Shown here: positions 23,436-33,355 of the stretch, one piece after another
How positions within the stretch are numbered: the stretch's first letter is position 1
Layout: the number at the start of each line of letters is the position of its first letter
NCBI GenBank assembly: GCA_944388795.1
Contig: CALXKD010000010.1
Location: 1-49,377 of the forward strand
Length of the DNA: 49,377 nt
Source: an uncultured Clostridia bacterium
GTDB taxonomy: Bacteria; Bacillota; Clostridia; TANB77; CAG-508
Reading direction: 5' to 3'
The notes under the pieces: generated by a model
The model's input: only the letters and a program-made list of their open reading frames with translations
Database searches by the model: none
Told to the model about the DNA's origin: nothing
Position numbers and translations under genes: made by a program

Positions 23436-24620
23436 TTATTTATCCATTAAAGCTTCAATTCCTGGTAATTTCTTTCCTTCTAAGAATTCTAGAGAAGCTC
23501 CACCACCTGTTGAAATATGTGTCATTTTATCTTCTAGTCCAGCCTTCTTAACAGCTGCTGCTGAATCACCACCACCAATAATGGTTGTTGCATCAATTTC
23601 TGATAATACTTTTGCAATAGAATTTGTTCCAATAGCAAATTGATCAAATTCGAATAATCCTAAAGGTCCATTCCATACAACTGTTTTTGCTTTTCTTAAT
23701 TCTTCTTCAAACATTTTTATCGTTTCTGGTCCAATGTCAAATCCTTCCCAATCTGCTGGAATCTCTTTGTAACTTACAATTTTACTTTCTGTATCCGGTT
23801 TAAATTCTTTACCCACTTTTGTATCTACTGGAAGCATGAATTTAACACCTTTTTGTTTTGCTTTTTCCATAGCCTCTTTTGCTAAATCTAATTTATCCAT
23901 TTCGCAAATTGAATTTCCTACTTCATATCCTTGTGCTTTGAAGAATGTATATGCCATTCCTCCACCAATCATTAATGTATCTACTTTTTCTAATAAACTA
24001 TCAATAACACCAATTTTATCAGAAACTTTTGCTCCACCTAAGATAGCAACAAATGGTCTTTCTGGATTATTTACTGCATTTCCTAAGAATTGTAATTCTT
24101 TTTCAATTAAGAATCCTGATACTGCTGGTAAATAACTTGCAATTCCTGTTGTTGAAGCATGTGCTCTATGTGCTGTTCCAAAAGCATCATTTACATATAC
24201 TTCTGCCATTGAAGCTAATTTTTTACAAAATTCTGGATCATTATCTGTTTCTTCTTTATGGAATCTTACATTTTCAAGTAATAAGATTTCTCCTTCTTTT
24301 AGGTTAGCAGCTTTCTCACAAGCATCTTCACCAATAACATCTTTTGCCATAATAACTTCTTGTCCTAATAATTTTGATAATTCTTTAGCAACTGGTGCTA
24401 ATGAAAATTCAGGTTTGAATTCTCCCTTTGGTCTTCCTAAATGTGATGCTAATATTAATTTACAATTTTGTTCTAACAAATATTTAATGGTTGGTAATGC
24501 TGCTACAATTCTTGTATTATCTGTTATATTTTGATTTTCATCCATTGGTACATTAAAGTCACATCTTACAAATACTTTTTTTCCTTTCAAATCAATATCT
24601 TTTACTGTTTTCTTATTCAT
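23436..24620 (-). CDS. pgk: Phosphoglycerate kinase
   Basis: PGK transfers phosphate from 1,3-bisphosphoglycerate to ADP. The 394-residue protein has the N-domain [15 protein letters not shown], the substrate-binding [26 protein letters not shown], the [14 protein letters not shown] block, the C-domain GPLGLFEF and the [11 protein letters not shown] and [14 protein letters not shown] nucleotide-binding loops. The open frame reaches 24653, but GGGAGG seven bases before the ATG at 24620 and the family N-terminus decide the start. It is preceded by a TTGAAA-17-TACAAT promoter and followed by a strong terminator, so it is a single-gene unit. Confidence 0.98.
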   Translation of the reverse strand: MNKKTVKDIDLKGKKVFVRCDFNVPMDENQNITDNTRIVAALPTIKYLLEQNCKLILASHLGRPKGEFKPEFSLAPVAKELSKLLGQEVIMAKDVIGEDACEKAANLKEGEILLLENVRFHKEETDNDPEFCKKLASMAEVYVNDAFGTAHRAHASTTGIASYLPAVSGFLIEKELQFLGNAVNNPERPFVAILGGAKVSDKIGVIDSLLEKVDTLMIGGGMAYTFFKAQGYEVGNSICEMDKLDLAKEAMEKAKQKGVKFMLPVDTKVGKEFKPDTESKIVSYKEIPADWEGFDIGPETIKMFEEELRKAKTVVWNGPLGLFEFDQFAIGTNSIAKVLSEIDATTIIGGGDSAAAVKKAGLEDKMTHISTGGGASLEFLEGKKLPGIEALMDK

Positions 24621-24679
24621 ACTGAATCCTCCCTTTCTACTGCATGAATTCATATGCAGTTCTCTTTCTCAACAGTTCT

Positions 24680-24708
24680 ATTGTATAGCATTTTTTTCCA
24701 GTTTTCAA
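24680..24708 (-). promoter_or_regulatory. Sigma-A-type promoter of pgk
   Basis: The minus strand reads TTGAAA - 17 bp - TACAAT, identical in hexamers and spacing to the tpiA promoter. Confidence 0.7.
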
Positions 24709-24726
24709 GTGGTTATTCTAATAATT

Positions 24727-25086
24727 TTAATTAGTATATCCAATTTTTTGATTATCTTTCAACTTTTCTATTTCTTCTTCTTTTAATCCTGTTATTTCTG
24801 CTATTTCTTTAGTTGACATCTTTCTTTCTAATAATTTTTTGGCAATTTTTGATTTACTTTCTTTTTCTCCTTTTTCAATTCCTTCTTCCAATCCTTTTCG
24901 TCTTGCCTCATTCATTTCCGTATTATATGTCAATCTACTTCTTTCTCTGATTTCATATAACTCTCTTTCATATTCATCTGCACTCATTTGTGTTAATTGT
25001 TCTACTGCTTCTTTGATTTCTTCATTTTCTTTTTTACATTCTTCCATCATTTTTCTATCTCCCCCAATCACATATATTCTTTTCAT
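24727..25086 (-). pseudogene. C-terminal remnant of an Rpn/PD-(D/E)XK nuclease-family transposase
   Basis: The 119-residue frame matches only the tail of this family: KENEEIKEAVEQLTQMSADEYE, then YEIRERSRLTYNTEMNEARRKG, EEGIEKGEKESKSK, and the helix-turn-helix-like end KLLERKMSTKEIAEITGLKEEEI. The N-terminal catalytic nuclease domain is missing. The frame begins directly after the gap terminator (25088-25138) with no good ribosome binding site, so this looks like a decayed mobile-gene fragment between gap and pgk. It could still be expressed as a small coiled-coil protein, but I see no support for that. Confidence 0.65.
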
Positions 25087-25087
25087 A

Positions 25088-25138
25088 AAAAATCTCTAAC
25101 CATATTTTCCTCATTTTAAAATATAGTTAGAGATTTTT
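25088..25138 (-). terminator. Terminator of gap
   Basis: A 13-bp perfect stem (25088-25100 with 25126-25138) contains an inner ATATTTT/AAAATAT pairing and ends in GATTTTTTAT on the minus strand, 31 bp after the gap stop. Confidence 0.85.
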
Positions 25139-25168
25139 CAATATATTATTTAATTTTTACACATTTTA

Positions 25169-26209
<1,041 letters not shown>

Positions 26210-26238
26210 TTATTTTTTAGTCTTGCTCGACCTTTCTT

Positions 26239-26267
26239 ATTCTATACCAAAAAAGAATACTTTTCAA
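26239..26267 (-). promoter_or_regulatory. Sigma-A-type promoter of gap
   Basis: The minus strand reads TTGAAA - 17 bp - TAGAAT. The -35 box lies within the hairpin that ends the pyr operon (26251-26277), as in the tpiA region. Confidence 0.65.
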
Positions 26268-26277
26268 GTATTCTTTT
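26251..26277 (-). terminator. Terminator of the pyr operon
   Basis: A 12-bp perfect stem (26251-26262 with 26266-26277) has a 3-nt loop and ends in CTTTTTTGG on the minus strand, 20 bp after the pyrD stop. The core is nearly identical to 21622-21648. Confidence 0.75.
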
Positions 26278-26296
26278 AGGTTTTTTCCTATTTTTT

Positions 26297-27205
26297 CTAA
26301 TTCATTTCCACTTTTCCAATAATATCGTTGATATCTTCTATATTGCATTTTCTCATATACTCTTCAATTCCTTCAACAACTTTCACACTTGTATATGGAT
26401 CTATGAAGTTACCAGCCCCTATTGAAATCGTTGTTGCACCTGCTAGCATAAATTCGATAGCATCTTCTCCTGATACAATTCCTCCTAATCCCATAATGGG
26501 AATATTAACTGCTTGTGCTACTTGATATACCATTCTTACAGCTACTGGTCTGATTGCTGGACCTGATAAACCACCTGTATTATTAGCAAGTACTGGTTTT
26601 CTTTTATAAATATCAATTTTCATAGCTAATAATGTATTGATTAAAGAAACTGCATCTGCTCCTCCATCTTCTACCCCTTTTGCTATTCCAGCAATATCAG
26701 TTACATTTGGTGTTAATTTTACTATTAATGGTTTATCCAATACTTTTCTTACTTCACTAGTTACTTTCTTAACCCCTTCATAAGTATTTCCAAATGCCAT
26801 ACATCCTTCTTTTACATTTGGACAAGATAAGTTTAATTCTACACCATCTATATCCATATTATTTAATATCTTACATAATTCTACATATTCATCAATTGAA
26901 CTTCCACAAGCATTGACAATGATTTTTGTATCAAACTTTCTTAAAAATGGTAAATCATTATTTGCAAAATATTCTACTCCTGGATTTTGAAGTCCAATAC
27001 TATTTAACATTCCACTTGGTGTTTCACATACCCTTGATGGCTTGTTTCCACTTTTTGGTCTTAAAGAAGTTCCTTTGGTAATAATAGCTCCTAATTTTCC
27101 TAAATCGAAAAACTCAGCATATTCTCTTCCATAACCAAATGTACCAGATGCAACGGTTACTGGATTTTTCATTTCGATTCCTGCAAAATTTACTTTCGTA
27201 TTCAT
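26297..27205 (-). CDS. pyrD: Dihydroorotate dehydrogenase B (NAD), catalytic subunit
   Basis: PyrD (class 1B) oxidises dihydroorotate to orotate on FMN and passes electrons to PyrK. The 302-residue protein has ASGTFGYGREYAEFFDLGKLGAIITKG at the N-terminus (FMN region, split here only in description), NSIGLQNPG, the ELNLSCPNVKEG active-site loop with the catalytic Cys of class 1B, VKLTPNVTDI, NTGGLSGPAIRPVA, and the C-terminal GGIVSGEDAIEFMLAGATT. The upstream phospholipase-like gene ends with TAA immediately before this ATG, so translation is coupled. It is the last gene of the pyr operon, and pyrK lies two genes upstream. Confidence 0.96.
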   Translation of the reverse strand: MNTKVNFAGIEMKNPVTVASGTFGYGREYAEFFDLGKLGAIITKGTSLRPKSGNKPSRVCETPSGMLNSIGLQNPGVEYFANNDLPFLRKFDTKIIVNACGSSIDEYVELCKILNNMDIDGVELNLSCPNVKEGCMAFGNTYEGVKKVTSEVRKVLDKPLIVKLTPNVTDIAGIAKGVEDGGADAVSLINTLLAMKIDIYKRKPVLANNTGGLSGPAIRPVAVRMVYQVAQAVNIPIMGLGGIVSGEDAIEFMLAGATTISIGAGNFIDPYTSVKVVEGIEEYMRKCNIEDINDIIGKVEMN

Positions 27206-27763
27206 TTATTCCATTCCCTCCATTCTTTTTTGTTTTATAAGTTCTACCTGTTGTTCTAAATTTATATTCGACATTTCTTCAATAAATTGTATGATTTTTT
27301 CTAGTTTCAAATATTTAGGCTTATCCTCTATTTGATGCATATATTTTTCTATTTTTCCCATGACTTCTACTTGATATCTTTTTATGATTTCTGCATTCAA
27401 GCAATCATAATCATTATGAAATGTATCATGATTTTTCTTTGCTTGTTTTGCTTCTTCTCTAAAATAAATTCTATCAAAATAATCATCTGTTAGTAGATGG
27501 ATAAAATATCCCTTCCAATAATCTCTGCTTAAATCTACTTTTTCATCTTGCAAAAATTTATCTAAATAGATGATTTGGTCATCCCTTGACCAATCTCCCC
27601 ATTTTCCATAATGTGTTTCGCTTTTAGGAATATTTTTATTTTCTATTGGGATATAATCTGGTGCAATAGAGCCTTCTATAAATTCTTCCATATTTTTTAT
27701 TTCTTTTTCGTGTTTTTTTGCATATTCTTTTGCTATTGCAATATGTATTGTAAATCCTGGCAT
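27206..27763 (-). CDS. Zinc-dependent phospholipase C-like hydrolase family protein
   Basis: The 185-residue protein begins MPGFTIHIAIAKEYAKKH and has GSIAPDYIP, SETHYGKWGDW, YWKGYFIHLLTDDYFDR and FHNDYDCLN. The spaced His and Asp residues resemble the metal ligands of the zinc-dependent phospholipase C/S1-P1-like family (PF00882), found in many uncharacterised cytosolic clostridial proteins. There is no signal peptide, so a secreted phospholipase role is unlikely. It lies between pyrK and pyrD, with a 14-bp gap and direct stop-start contact, so it belongs to the pyr operon although no link to pyrimidines is known to me. The substrate is unknown. Confidence 0.65.
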   Translation of the reverse strand: MPGFTIHIAIAKEYAKKHEKEIKNMEEFIEGSIAPDYIPIENKNIPKSETHYGKWGDWSRDDQIIYLDKFLQDEKVDLSRDYWKGYFIHLLTDDYFDRIYFREEAKQAKKNHDTFHNDYDCLNAEIIKRYQVEVMGKIEKYMHQIEDKPKYLKLEKIIQFIEEMSNINLEQQVELIKQKRMEGME

Positions 27764-27777
27764 TTTCTTTCCTTTCT

Positions 27778-28569
27778 TTATATCTCTACATCTCTTGCGT
27801 TAAATACTGGTCCACCTTTACAAACGTGGAAATATTCTGGTGCATCTTTTGGGCTTTTAGCTGTTTTTACTGCACATCCTAAACATACACCTAATCCACA
27901 TCCCATTTTTTCTTCTAATGATATTTGACATTCAATGTTATTTTCATTTGCATATTTTTGAACTGCCTTTAACATTGGAAGTGGTCCACAAGCATAGATA
28001 CAATCATAATGCTCTTTTTTCATATCTTCCATTAAATAATCTATAGCAAATCCCTTGTTTTTATAGCTTCCATCATCTGTTGTAATGATTAAACTATCTG
28101 TTACTTCTTCAAATTCTTTTTCTAACATAACAAAATCTTGATTTCTAAATCCTAAATAACAATGCACTTCTTTTTTCTCAGCTTTTGCTTCTTTAGAAAG
28201 TTCATATAATGGGAATATTCCAATTCCTCCACCAATGACTGCTAATTTGTTAAATTTATCTGTTTTAAATGTTCCATATCCTAATGGTCCTATAATATCA
28301 ATTTTATCTCCAATTTCTTTTCTTGCTAATATTTCTGTTCCTTTTCCTTTTACTTGGAAAATAAATTCTAGAATTCCATTTTTTCTATCTAAATTGTAGA
28401 TACTAATTGGTCTTCTTAAAAATGGTTCTACTTGATCAGTTACTCTAATTTCAATAAAATTTCCTGGTTTTGCATCTTCTACGATTTCACTTGCTTTTAC
28501 ACTAAACTTGTAAATGCCTTTAATTACTTCCTCTTTTTCTACCAATTTTGCTAATACTTGCTTTGGCAT
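27778..28569 (-). CDS. pyrK: Dihydroorotate dehydrogenase B (NAD), electron transfer subunit
   Basis: PyrK carries FAD and a [2Fe-2S] cluster and moves electrons from PyrD to NAD. The 263-residue protein has the FAD-binding RRPISIYN, the NAD-binding GGGIGIFPLYELSK, the YACGPLPMLKAV motif, and the cluster-binding cysteines in MGCGLGVCLGCAVK plus a later Cys in FHVCKGGPVF. It lies 1 bp from the NUDIX gene upstream and 14 bp from the phospholipase-like gene downstream. Its presence shows that this organism uses the NAD-linked class 1B dihydroorotate dehydrogenase. Confidence 0.96.
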   Translation of the reverse strand: MPKQVLAKLVEKEEVIKGIYKFSVKASEIVEDAKPGNFIEIRVTDQVEPFLRRPISIYNLDRKNGILEFIFQVKGKGTEILARKEIGDKIDIIGPLGYGTFKTDKFNKLAVIGGGIGIFPLYELSKEAKAEKKEVHCYLGFRNQDFVMLEKEFEEVTDSLIITTDDGSYKNKGFAIDYLMEDMKKEHYDCIYACGPLPMLKAVQKYANENNIECQISLEEKMGCGLGVCLGCAVKTAKSPKDAPEYFHVCKGGPVFNARDVEI

Positions 28570-28570
28570 A

Positions 28571-28991
28571 TTATCCCTCCTCTTCTTTATAATGTTTCAC
28601 AGCATGTTTTGTTGTGATTGTTAAATTTTCTGGTAATGCATGTAAATCAAACCATTGCATATCTGTGTGTTTAGTTGGTTCCATAATTTTAGGCTCCCCT
28701 TTTGTGATTCTACACAAAAAGCTTGGAGATACCCAATGTTGATTTTCGTTTTTTACAATGTGGTCACAAATTCCTAATAATTTTTCTACTTTAATTTCTA
28801 CACCACATTCTTCTTTTACTTCTCTTTTGACAGCATCTTCAAAAGTTTCCATCCATTCTAATTTTCCACCTGGTATACTCCAATAGCCTTTTTCTGGTTC
28901 TTTATTTCTTTGTTGCAATAATAACTGTCCTTTTTCATTTATGATAAATGCTCCGGCAACCTACACCTATATAATCTTTACCTGGTTTCAT
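28571..28991 (-). pseudogene. NUDIX hydrolase with a +1 frameshift near the N-terminus
   Basis: The Nudix box is intact: GGKLEWMETFEDAVKREV followed by KEECGVEI, so the protein should hydrolyse a nucleoside diphosphate linked to another moiety. The frame starting at 28918 lacks the first beta-strands. Upstream, an ATG at 28991 begins MKPGKDYIGVG, and the correct frame resumes with AGAFIINEKGQLLLQQR. One extra base near 28957-28962 (GGTTGCCGG on the minus strand) breaks it; the span of 421 bp is 140 codons plus one base. It may be a consensus error. The gene lies between pyrF and pyrK in the pyr operon. If the shift is real, only a truncated 115-residue form could be made. Confidence 0.8.
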
Positions 28992-29030
28992 ATTTTTCAC
29001 TTCTTCCTGTGATAATACTTCTTCCTTTTT

Positions 29031-29957
29031 CTATTTGATTGCTTGATTTAATTCATCTCTCATTCTAATCGCCTCTGCTCTTGTTGCTTTTGCAAAATCT
29101 TCTTCTGTGTACTTATCTTTCCATAGTTCTGATTTGTATGCACACATTAATCCTCTAGAACTATTAACAATTCCACCAATTCCATTTTCGTCAAATCCTA
29201 AAGCAATATCTTCTGCTTTTCCTCCTTGTGCTCCATAACCTGGTATTAAGAAAAAGGTATGTGGTGCTGTTTTTCTTAAGTCTTGCAATTGTTTTGGATA
29301 TGTTGCACCTACCACAGTTGAAATGCTACTATATCCATATTCTCCTCTCAAATCTTTTCCCCATTCTTCCACAAGTTTTGCAACTTTTGTGTATACTTCT
29401 TCTCCTGTTTCTAGTTTCAAGTCTTGTAATTCTCCAGATGATGGATTTGATGTTTTATCAAGGATAAATACACCTTTTCCATATTTTTGTGCATCTTCTA
29501 TAAATGGTTTCACTCCATCAATTCCTAAATATGGATTTACTGTTACAAAATCCACATCATAAATACTTTCTTCTTTTTCTCCTATTTTTGTTTTTCCTAA
29601 GAAAGCACTTGAATATGCTTTTGCAGTGCTTCCAATATCTCCTCTTTTAATATCTGCTATGACAATCATACCTTTTTCTTTTGCATATTTACAAGTTTCC
29701 TCAAAAGCTTTCATTCCTTCTAATCCATACATTTCGTAAAATGCAATTTGTGGTTTTACAGCTGGTATGATGTCATATGTTGCATCAATTAATGCTTTAT
29801 TGAATTCTACAATTGCTTTTGCTACGCCTTCTAAATTTTCTTCGTATTTATTTCTAATACATTCTGGTATCATTTCATATCTAGGATCCAATCCCATAAC
29901 AGTTGGGTTATTGGTTTCTTTAATTTTATCAATTAATTTGTCCATTGCATTTATCAT
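29031..29957 (-). CDS. pyrF: Orotidine 5'-phosphate decarboxylase
   Basis: The enzyme converts OMP to UMP, the last step of de novo pyrimidine synthesis. The 308-residue protein is the longer variant of the family. It has VMGLDPRYEMIP near the N-terminus, the catalytic charged block IVIADIKRGDIGSTAKAYS (Asp-Lys-x-x-Asp), VNPYLGIDGVKPF, and the C-terminal phosphate loop FLIPGYGAQGG with VNSSRGLM. The chosen ATG (29957) has AAAGGA at a longish distance of 11 bases; the ATG four codons later is an alternative. It lies between the ArsC/Spx-like gene and the NUDIX gene. Confidence 0.95.
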   Translation of the reverse strand: MINAMDKLIDKIKETNNPTVMGLDPRYEMIPECIRNKYEENLEGVAKAIVEFNKALIDATYDIIPAVKPQIAFYEMYGLEGMKAFEETCKYAKEKGMIVIADIKRGDIGSTAKAYSSAFLGKTKIGEKEESIYDVDFVTVNPYLGIDGVKPFIEDAQKYGKGVFILDKTSNPSSGELQDLKLETGEEVYTKVAKLVEEWGKDLRGEYGYSSISTVVGATYPKQLQDLRKTAPHTFFLIPGYGAQGGKAEDIALGFDENGIGGIVNSSRGLMCAYKSELWKDKYTEEDFAKATRAEAIRMRDELNQAIK

Positions 29958-30015
29958 TTCAAATTCATTCCTTTCTTTGCTGTTTCCTGTTGAAATTTAA
30001 TTCTTTAATTACCTT

Positions 30016-30373
30016 CTATTTTGTTAATTCTTCCCACTCTTTTTCTTTAAATCCAACATATATTTTTTCCTTTGTTATAAGTAATGGTCTTTTAATTAAC
30101 ATACCATCAGATGCTAATAATGTTATTTTTTCCTTATCTGACATGCTTGGTAATTTTTCTTTTAAATTTAATTCTTTATATTTTAATCCGACTTGTGTTA
30201 AAAAATTTCTTTATTTCATATCCACTTTTTTGTATCCATGTTTCTAATTCTTTTTCTGTTGGCGTTTCTAAAACAATATTTCTATCTTGGAATGAGATAT
30301 TGTTTTTTTCTAACCATTGTTTTGCTTTTTTACAAGTAGAACATTTTGGATATTGTATAAATATGTTTTCCAA
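30016..30373 (-). pseudogene. ArsC/Spx-family thioredoxin-like reductase with a +1 frameshift
   Basis: The N-terminal half reads FIQYPKCSTCKKAKQWLEKNN, with the CxxC of the ArsC/Spx/YffB family, followed by the family's DRNIVLETPTEKELETWI. The frame stops early at 30176. The other frame continues GLKYKELNLKEKLPSMSDKE and LLASDGMLIKRPLLI, ending EEWEELTK at 30016, which is the normal family C-terminus. One extra base near 30188-30192 (AGTCGGA on the minus strand) explains the break; 358 bp is 119 codons plus one base. If repaired it is a 118-residue protein. It could be an arsenate-reductase-like protein or an Spx-like regulator; the sequence does not decide. Confidence 0.8.
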
Positions 30374-30446
30374 GATTATCTCTCCTTTTCTTTTACATCA
30401 AATATAAATTAAATCTTCAAATAGGTTTGTCCCCTAGCATTTAATG

Positions 30447-31724
30447 TTAGCCCTCATATACGATTCTTCCATTTACGATTGTGTATTTTACTTTTCCTTT
30501 TAGTGTTTTTCCGATAAATGGACTATTTTTTGATTTAGATACAATCATTTCTTTTGTATATACATATTCTTCATTTGGATTAAATATCGTAATATCTGCC
30601 ATTTTTCCTGCTTCTATACTTCCTCTTTCATGATCAATATGTAATAATTTAGATGGTGTATATGAAGTAAGTCTTACTAGATTTAGATAATCAATATGTC
30701 CTGGATCTACTAAGTTCATAATTTCAGCTGGAAGTGCTGTTTCAAATCCAATAATTCCATTTGGTGCTTTTGATAACTCTACATTTTTTTCTGATTCTGC
30801 ATGTGGTGCATGGTCTGTAATGATACAATCAATGGTTCCTTCTTTTAATCCTTCGATAATCGCTTGTCTATCTTTTTCTTCTCTTAATGGTGGGTTCATT
30901 TTGGCATTGGTTCCTGATTTTAATACCTCATCCACTGTAAATGTGAAATAATGTGGACAAGTTTCACAAGTAATTTTAACGCCTCTTTTTTTGGCATCTC
31001 TTATCATATCTTTACTTGTTTTTGTACTAATATGGCAAATATGTCCTCTGACACCATTTGTTTCTGATATCACGATTTCTCTTGCTGCCATGATTTCTTC
31101 TGCTTCTGGTAATACACCTTGTACACCTAATTTATCTGCAACAGGTCCTGCATTTATTGCACCTGCTGATACAGATTTTTCTTCACAATGTGATGCTACA
31201 TATGTTCCTAATTTATCTGCTTCTATCATAGCTTGTCTCATCATTCTACTGTTAACTACTGGCATACCATCATCAGAAAAGGCAATCGCTCCTGCTTTTT
31301 TTAATTCTTCAAAATTAACTAATTCTTCTCCTTTTTCTCCCTTACTTACAGATGCATATGGTAACACATTACATAGATTTACTCTTTTCGCTTCATTTAT
31401 GATATATGTTAATGTTTCTACATTATCTGGTGTTGGTTTTGTGTTTGGCATTGGACAAATAGTTGTAAATCCACCTGCAACAGCACTTTTTGAACCTGTT
31501 TCAATTGTTTCTTTATGTTCTCCTCCTGGTTCTCTTAAATGACAATGTACATCTATCATACCAGGTATGATATTTAAATTTGTACAATCTATTTCTTTAT
31601 CTGCTGTTTCATTAATGTTTTTTTCAACTTTTACAATTTTCCCATCTTCTATTAAGACATCATATTTGTCATCTAGTTTATTTTTATAATCTATTACATG
31701 TCCATTTTTTAATAATAATTTCAT
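30447..31724 (-). CDS. pyrC: Dihydroorotase
   Basis: Dihydroorotase cyclises carbamoyl-aspartate to dihydroorotate. The 425-residue protein is the type I (clostridial/Bacillus) form, with the metal-binding HCHLREPGGEHKET near residue 60, the carboxylated-Lys region, SHCEEKSVSAG, RGHICHISTKTSK, and ITDHAPHAESEK with the catalytic Asp. It ends in the amidohydrolase beta domain with VNGRIVYEG. It follows pyrI by 65 bp. A block nearly identical to the gpmI -10 region (AGTAGATTTTTTCTATACAAT) stands upstream, so a second internal promoter is possible. Confidence 0.97.
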   Translation of the reverse strand: MKLLLKNGHVIDYKNKLDDKYDVLIEDGKIVKVEKNINETADKEIDCTNLNIIPGMIDVHCHLREPGGEHKETIETGSKSAVAGGFTTICPMPNTKPTPDNVETLTYIINEAKRVNLCNVLPYASVSKGEKGEELVNFEELKKAGAIAFSDDGMPVVNSRMMRQAMIEADKLGTYVASHCEEKSVSAGAINAGPVADKLGVQGVLPEAEEIMAAREIVISETNGVRGHICHISTKTSKDMIRDAKKRGVKITCETCPHYFTFTVDEVLKSGTNAKMNPPLREEKDRQAIIEGLKEGTIDCIITDHAPHAESEKNVELSKAPNGIIGFETALPAEIMNLVDPGHIDYLNLVRLTSYTPSKLLHIDHERGSIEAGKMADITIFNPNEEYVYTKEMIVSKSKNSPFIGKTLKGKVKYTIVNGRIVYEG

Positions 31725-31789
31725 TTACATATCTTCCTTCCCTACTTATTTATTATTGTATAGAAAAAATCTACTAATACATGTTTTCC

Positions 31790-32209
31790 TTATCTATTTA
31801 CTTGCTCCTCACAATATTTACATCTATATACCACATGTTCTCTATCTGTTAATTCACAAATATGTGGTAATTCTTGTTCAATTGATGTAATACATCTTGG
31901 ATTTTTACATTTCACAACATTCACTAATTTTTCTGGAAGTTCTGGATGGAATTTTTCTATAATTTTTCCATCTTTTATTTTGTTTACTGTGATCTTTGGA
32001 TCTAAATATCCTAATATATCTAAATTGATATCTAAGTTTTCATCGATTTTTATAATGTCTTTTTTTCCTGTTTTATTACTTTTTGCATTTTTGATAATTG
32101 CAACAGATGTATCTAGTTCTCCTAAATTCAAGTAATTATATATTTCAAAACTCTTTCCTGCTTCTATGTGGTCTATTACATATCCATTTTTTATACTATC
32201 TATATTCAT
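31790..32209 (-). CDS. pyrI: Aspartate carbamoyltransferase regulatory subunit
   Basis: PyrI binds nucleotide effectors and holds catalytic PyrB trimers in the allosteric holoenzyme. The 139-residue protein has an N-terminal effector-binding domain (KNGYVIDHIEAGKS) and a C-terminal zinc domain with four cysteines at 101, 106, 130 and 133 (CKNPRC and CKYC). It is slightly shorter at the N-terminus than the enterobacterial protein. It lies 63 bp after pyrB. Its presence predicts feedback control of PyrB by nucleotides. Confidence 0.95.
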   Translation of the reverse strand: MNIDSIKNGYVIDHIEAGKSFEIYNYLNLGELDTSVAIIKNAKSNKTGKKDIIKIDENLDINLDILGYLDPKITVNKIKDGKIIEKFHPELPEKLVNVVKCKNPRCITSIEQELPHICELTDREHVVYRCKYCEEQVNR

Positions 32210-32272
32210 TGACTTCTTTTCCTTTCTTTCTCAAAATCAATTTTAAATTTTCATATAACCAAATTTCTTTAG

Positions 32273-33187
32273 CTATTTTATCTCTAGTAATTTTAATATT
32301 AATGCCATTCTGATAAACTTACCATATTTTGCTTGTTTAAAATAACATGCTCTTGGATCATCATCCACTTCTACTGCTATTTCATTTACTCTTGGTAATG
32401 GGTGCATAATACACAAATCTTTTTTAGCATTTTCTAATTTTTCTTCATTTAAGATATAATAATCTTTTAATCTGATATAATCATCTTCATTGAAGAATCT
32501 TTCTTGTTGTACTCTTGTCATATACAAAATATCTAATTCTGGCATATATTCTTCCATATTATTTGTTTCTACATATTCCATATGATTTTTTTCTAATACA
32601 TCTGTCTTTACGTAATCTGGTAATTTTAGTTCATCTGGTGAAATTAATACGATTTTAATATTGCTATATCTTGACATAGCTGTAATTAAAGAATGAACAG
32701 TTCTTCCGAATTTTAAATCACCACAGATACCTATTGTTAAATCAGATAATCTGTGTTTCTCACAATGAATAGTTAATAAATCTGTTAATGTTTGTGTTGG
32801 ATGACAATGACCTCCATCACCTGCATTAATAATTGGTACTTCTGCCTTCATAGAAGCAACAAATGGTGCACCTTCTTTTGGGTGTCTCATTGCAATAATA
32901 TCTGCATATCCTCCTACCATTCTAACAGTATCTTCAACAGTTTCTCCTTTTGAAGCAGAACTTGTATTAGCAGAAGAAAATCCTAATACATTTCCTCCTA
33001 AATCTAACATAGCAGCCTCAAAGCTTAATCTTGTTCTTGTGCTTGGTTCATAAAATAAAGTTGCTAATTTTTTTCCTTCGCATTTTTTTGCATATTTTTC
33101 TTTGTTAGCCATAATGTCTTTTGCTACATTTATAAGTTCGTCAATCTCTTTTACTGATAAATCTTTGATATCAATTAAATGTTTCAT
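32273..33187 (-). CDS. pyrB: Aspartate carbamoyltransferase catalytic subunit
   Basis: PyrB joins carbamoyl phosphate and aspartate, the committed step of pyrimidine synthesis. The 304-residue protein has the carbamoyl-phosphate loop [15 protein letters not shown], the [14 protein letters not shown] loop, [35 protein letters not shown], the aspartate-binding MTRVQQERF and [20 protein letters not shown] lies upstream of the ATG. It is the first gene of the pyr operon, driven by the promoter at 33217-33245. The leader is too short for a PyrR attenuator, so control of the operon is probably not by a leader RNA. Confidence 0.98.
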   Translation of the reverse strand: MKHLIDIKDLSVKEIDELINVAKDIMANKEKYAKKCEGKKLATLFYEPSTRTRLSFEAAMLDLGGNVLGFSSANTSSASKGETVEDTVRMVGGYADIIAMRHPKEGAPFVASMKAEVPIINAGDGGHCHPTQTLTDLLTIHCEKHRLSDLTIGICGDLKFGRTVHSLITAMSRYSNIKIVLISPDELKLPDYVKTDVLEKNHMEYVETNNMEEYMPELDILYMTRVQQERFFNEDDYIRLKDYYILNEEKLENAKKDLCIMHPLPRVNEIAVEVDDDPRACYFKQAKYGKFIRMALILKLLEIK

Positions 33188-33216
33188 GGTTTCCTCCTTT
33201 AATTTAATCTCTTAAT

Positions 33217-33245
33217 ACTATACAGAAAATCCCTTAAAAAGTCAA
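33217..33245 (-). promoter_or_regulatory. Sigma-A-type promoter of the pyr operon
   Basis: The minus strand reads TTGACT - 17 bp - TATAGT, about 30 bp upstream of pyrB. It is back to back with the promoter at 33297-33325. Confidence 0.7.
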
Positions 33246-33296
33246 TGAAAAACCATGAAAAATGTTAAAACATTGCATTTTTTAGTGCTTTACTAA

Positions 33297-33325
33297 TTGA
33301 CTTATTCCCCTTTTTATATTATGAT
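33297..33325 (+). promoter_or_regulatory. Sigma-A-type promoter of the pyrE-like gene
   Basis: The plus strand reads TTGACT - 17 bp - TATGAT, 31 bp before the start codon. About 50 bp separate it from the divergent pyrB promoter, enough room for a shared regulator site, though none is recognised. Confidence 0.7.
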
Positions 33326-33355
33326 GGTTCTAATAAATTTAAGGAGGAATTTTTT

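Noticed and set aside
30423-30450. Palindrome-like CTAGCATTTAATGTTAG after pyrC as a terminator or REP copy
   Set aside because: The stem is short and imperfect, has no T-run, and only GTCCCC is shared with the 35-bp repeat.
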